Positions 61,555-64,000 of a stretch of DNA of 64,000 nt are shown piece after piece. Origin of the DNA: an uncultured Bacilli bacterium (lineage in GTDB: Bacteria > Bacillota_I > Bacilli_A > RF39 > UBA660); the NCBI GenBank assembly GCA_934168275.1, contig CAKPNA010000001.1:372001-436000 (forward strand). The letters are read 5' to 3'. Numbering within the stretch: the first letter of the stretch is position 1; each line of letters begins with the position of its first letter. The position numbers and the translations under genes were made by a program. Below the pieces are notes generated by a model. The model had not been told where the DNA came from, made no database searches, and saw only the letters and a program-made list of their open reading frames with translations.

Positions 61555-62100
61555 CTATTCATTATTTTTAGTTAAATAGACATATTTCTCATAATAATCA
61601 TTAATAGTTTTTCTATCAAAAGGCATTTCATTTCTTCTAACCATGTCAATTAAATTACCAAGTTCATACTTTAAAATAAAGTCTAATCTATTAGAATAAT
61701 GCATTTGTTTTTTATGATATTTATATTCCATACGATCTAATATTTTAAAACTACCATTAGGAAATACTCTTAAGTCTAAATCATAATCTATATATTTTAT
61801 TACTTTATTATCAATAAGTACTGGTGTCGCTATATTACAATAAAAATATATACCATAATCTTTTAACTGTCCAATAATATTAAACCATCTATCTTTAAAG
61901 AAAAACATAATTGCGGGTTCTTTAGTCTTCCATACTTTACCATCACTATCAATAACTGTTGTTCTATTATTACCAAATACAATATAATCATCATATATAT
62001 CAAGTACTACTGCTTCATCCCATTGACGATGTAATTTACCATTATGTTTATAACAATGTATCTCTAACTTATCACCAATTTTAATACCATCTACATTCAT
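61555..62100 (-). CDS. DUF402 protein, nucleoside tri/diphosphate phosphatase-like
   Basis: 181 residues, the usual size. KIGDKLEIHCYKHNGKLHRQW, KEPAIMFFFKDRWFNIIGQL, and YDLDLRVFPNGSFKILDRME followed by the C-terminal helical part are the DUF402/Ntdp pattern: metal-dependent nucleoside di- and triphosphatases. Stands 44 bp upstream of tsaE and may lead that operon. Confidence 0.88.
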   Translation of the reverse strand: MNVDGIKIGDKLEIHCYKHNGKLHRQWDEAVVLDIYDDYIVFGNNRTTVIDSDGKVWKTKEPAIMFFFKDRWFNIIGQLKDYGIYFYCNIATPVLIDNKVIKYIDYDLDLRVFPNGSFKILDRMEYKYHKKQMHYSNRLDFILKYELGNLIDMVRRNEMPFDRKTINDYYEKYVYLTKNNE

Positions 62101-62196
62101 TTATTTATCACCTACTAATTCCCAATAATTCAAGTGTATTATACACTATTTTTACTTATTTAACAATAAATATACCCAATTTTACAAACATTATGT

Positions 62197-62202
62197 TATA
62201 AT
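62197..62202 (+). promoter_or_regulatory. Extended -10 promoter of the sortase gene
   Basis: TGT before a perfect TATAAT (62197-62202), 20 bp upstream of the sortase ATG. Confidence 0.5.
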
Positions 62203-62221
62203 CAAATAAAGGATTGATTAT

Positions 62222-63172
62222 ATGAAGAAAGTTGTTAATTTAATTAAATATTTTTTTATTGGTGTATATACTATTATAATTTGCCCATTTAAATATTTAA
62301 TAATTGGAATTATGTATGTATTTATGCCAAGAAAAAGAAAAGAACTACAATATAAAGGAAAACCTCTTGTACCCCTAATGATGATAACCTTAAGTCTTAG
62401 TATTTACTTTATATCTATATTTTTTATCTCTAGGTGGTATGTTCAAAATCTTAAAATAGATTATTTAACTAAAACCATTATTGATAATACTAAAGTAATT
62501 GAACAAATAGAAAAAGAAGAAAAAAATAATAAACCTAACAATAATGTTACTACTACTCCTTATATTCCAAGTGATCAAAATACCACTAATGAAAGTTTCA
62601 TTTCTGTTGATTTTACCTCTTTATTAGAGCAAAATAAAGACACAGTTGGATGGATTAGAGTAAATAATACTAATATTGACTATTCTATTGTTCAAACAAC
62701 TGATAACGAATATTACTTAAGTCACGACTTTAATAAAAGATATAATATCTATGGTTGGGTTTTTGGCGACTTTCGTGATGATTTTACCAAGTTCCAAAAG
62801 AACACTATTATTTATGCTCACAATACCGGAAGAGGCACTATGTTTGCTACATTGCCAAACGCTACTAAAGAGTATTGGTATACTAACGAAGAAAATCATT
62901 ATATAAAAATATCAACGCCAACCTCTAACACTATATGGGAAATATTTTCTATCTATACTACAACAGGTAATGATGTCTATTATCTAAAAACATACTTCAA
63001 CAATAAAGATGATTATCAAGATTTTCTTAATACTCTAAAAAATAAAAGTATTTATAATTTTAATGAAACATTAACTTCTAACGATAAAATACTTACCCTA
63101 TCTACTTGTGATAGTTCTGGTAAAAGAAGAATTGCTGTTCATGCTAAAATGATAAAAGTTGAATATCGTTAA
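62222..63172 (+). CDS. Class B-like sortase
   Basis: 316 residues. Two hydrophobic segments in the first ~85 residues (IKYFFIGVYTIIICPFKYL and MMITLSLSIYFISIFFIS), a Glu/Lys/Asn linker, then the sortase beta-barrel: DTVGWIRVNNTNIDYSIVQT, HDFN, catalytic His in IIYAHNTG, Cys in LTLSTCDSSG, Arg in KRRIAVHAK. The SrtB group usually anchors few substrates, such as haem proteins or pili. Its substrate is not in the window; the DGR target has no recognisable sorting signal. Confidence 0.9.
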   Translation: MKKVVNLIKYFFIGVYTIIICPFKYLIIGIMYVFMPRKRKELQYKGKPLVPLMMITLSLSIYFISIFFISRWYVQNLKIDYLTKTIIDNTKVIEQIEKEEKNNKPNNNVTTTPYIPSDQNTTNESFISVDFTSLLEQNKDTVGWIRVNNTNIDYSIVQTTDNEYYLSHDFNKRYNIYGWVFGDFRDDFTKFQKNTIIYAHNTGRGTMFATLPNATKEYWYTNEENHYIKISTPTSNTIWEIFSIYTTTGNDVYYLKTYFNNKDDYQDFLNTLKNKSIYNFNETLTSNDKILTLSTCDSSGKRRIAVHAKMIKVEYR

Positions 63173-63207
63173 AAAATGCCTTTCGCTTTGAAAGACATTC
63201 TTTTTTT
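63172..63207. terminator. Bidirectional terminator between sortase and protease genes
   Basis: ATGYCTTTC/GAAAGRCAT stem between an A-run and a T-run, at the meeting of two converging genes. Confidence 0.8.
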
Positions 63208-64000
63208 ATTTACTAACTAATTCTAAAGCCTTATTTAACTGAGCATCATTTTCTGATAAAGGATTAGTATAATATGCTTCAGATTGCTCAACATAATCTG
63301 TTGGACTAACTCCCACATCATTAATCCAATTACCTTCCGGAGTTAACCATTTCTCAATTGTATATTTAATCATCGTACCATCGCTTAACTTAGATACTTG
63401 TTGAACCGTACCCTTACCATATGTATTAGTACCTACAATAAAACCTTTATAACTTTCTTTAATAGTTGAAGCTAATATCTCAGAAGCCGAACCACTTAAT
63501 TCATTAGTTAAAACTGCTACCGGATAAGTTCTCTTTGTCTTAGTTTTATCTTTTACTGAAGTTATCTTCTTGCCATCATCTAGTTGATATATAACTTTAC
63601 CCTTCTCTAAGAATAAACTACAAATATCTGTAACACTAGATAAATATCCACCGCCATTATCTCTAACATCAATAATTAAACCATCAATATTTTTCTTCTC
63701 TAATTCTTTTAAACTAGCCTCAAACTGTTTATTAGCAACTGAAGTAAACACTGAAATAGATATATATCCAATCTTCTTATTATTTACATTAAAAATATTA
63801 CTATTAACAACCGGTACTTCTATCTTACTTCTTTTAATTGTAATATCTTTTTCTACCCCATCTCTAATTACTGTTAAAACAACACTACTGTTATTGCCAG
63901 CCTTAACATAATTAGCTAAATCTTCTTGATTCTTATCAGTATAACTAACACCATCAACCTTAGTAATTATATCTCCCTCTTGTAAACCTGCTTTAGCGGC
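63206..64000 (-). CDS. S41 C-terminal processing peptidase, 5' end outside the window
   Basis: 264 residues of the C-terminal part; the frame continues through the right edge, so the N-terminus (signal or membrane anchor) is missing. A PDZ remnant (AGLQEGDIITKVDGVSY) precedes the protease domain: KKIGYISISVFTS, IIDVRDNGGGYLSSV, catalytic Ser in ELSGSASEILAS, Lys in NTYGKGTVQQ. Carboxy-terminal processing proteases trim secreted or wall proteins outside the membrane. Confidence 0.93.
   Translation of the reverse strand, partial: AAKAGLQEGDIITKVDGVSYTDKNQEDLANYVKAGNNSSVVLTVIRDGVEKDITIKRSKIEVPVVNSNIFNVNNKKIGYISISVFTSVANKQFEASLKELEKKNIDGLIIDVRDNGGGYLSSVTDICSLFLEKGKVIYQLDDGKKITSVKDKTKTKRTYPVAVLTNELSGSASEILASTIKESYKGFIVGTNTYGKGTVQQVSKLSDGTMIKYTIEKWLTPEGNWINDVGVSPTDYVEQSEAYYTNPLSENDAQLNKALELVSK

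Noticed and set aside
1..64000. CRISPR array
   Set aside because: No regularly spaced direct repeats were seen anywhere in the window.
1..64000. Mollicute code with UGA read as tryptophan
   Set aside because: Tryptophans are TGG and several genes end in TGA.

Overview
This is an AT-rich Gram-positive chromosome segment (roughly a quarter G+C by eye). It uses the standard bacterial code: TGG encodes Trp and TGA is a stop, for example at the end of the flavodoxin gene. Spo0A, long-form HPF, a lipoteichoic-acid synthase, a FemX-type ligase, sortase B, RNase J and the tsaE-tsaB-rimI-tsaD order point to a walled, possibly spore-forming, low-GC Bacillota of the kind found in animal guts. A genus cannot be named from sequence alone.

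Layout. 1-8.6 kb: str operon (rpsL-rpsG-fusA), an amidase, RNase J, UMP kinase and small enzymes. 8.7-17.3 kb: an accessory stretch with two uncharacterised proteins, a secreted-looking esterase with a WXG100/LXG-like N-terminus, decayed genes (GNAT, HAD, others), two DNA-binding proteins and a RhuM protein. 17.4-25.7 kb: secA, then an orphan type VII secretion pair (EssC ATPase and a YukD/EsaB-like ubiquitin-fold protein) lying between secA and hpf. 25.8-28.5 kb: a two-gene AAA+ ATPase module with its own promoter and operator-like palindrome. 28.5-39.8 kb: housekeeping genes (fhs, nrnA, ackA, CBS-type pyrophosphatase, Spo0A, a divergent TpiA, a GT4 glycosyltransferase, pgk). 39.86-40.41 kb: a promoter-to-terminator unit of about 550 nt with no gene, which I read as a large structured noncoding RNA. 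40.5-48.6 kb: a diversity-generating retroelement (DGR) flanked on both sides by AbiE-type toxin-antitoxin pairs. 48.9-54.7 kb: an HTH-VanZ protein, TmcAL, FemX, a membrane protein and LtaS. 54.9-58.7 kb: DinD, an IS256-family element and a solitary TnpB with a likely omega RNA. 58.8-64 kb: tRNA-Asn, the tsa operon, a DUF402 phosphatase, sortase B and a truncated S41 protease.

The main system is the DGR. The template repeat (44293-44411) and the variable repeat (44740-44858), which lies in the 3' end of a secreted 607-residue protein, share 119 aligned bases. All 15 differences fall on template adenines (coding strand), the signature of adenine-directed mutagenic homing. The operon supplies an Avd-like protein and a reverse transcriptase carrying a C-terminal MutS-domain-I-like extension. 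Upstream of the target gene is an unusual leader: its own promoter, a 41-codon ORF containing a 13-G tract, and a terminator hairpin whose arms overlap the last codons of that ORF. The ORF reaches the hairpin only when the tract is in frame. I propose a phase-variable attenuator controlling the hypervariable surface protein; this part is inference. The noncoding RNA, the T7SS-linked esterase and the AAA+ module are the next most interesting items.
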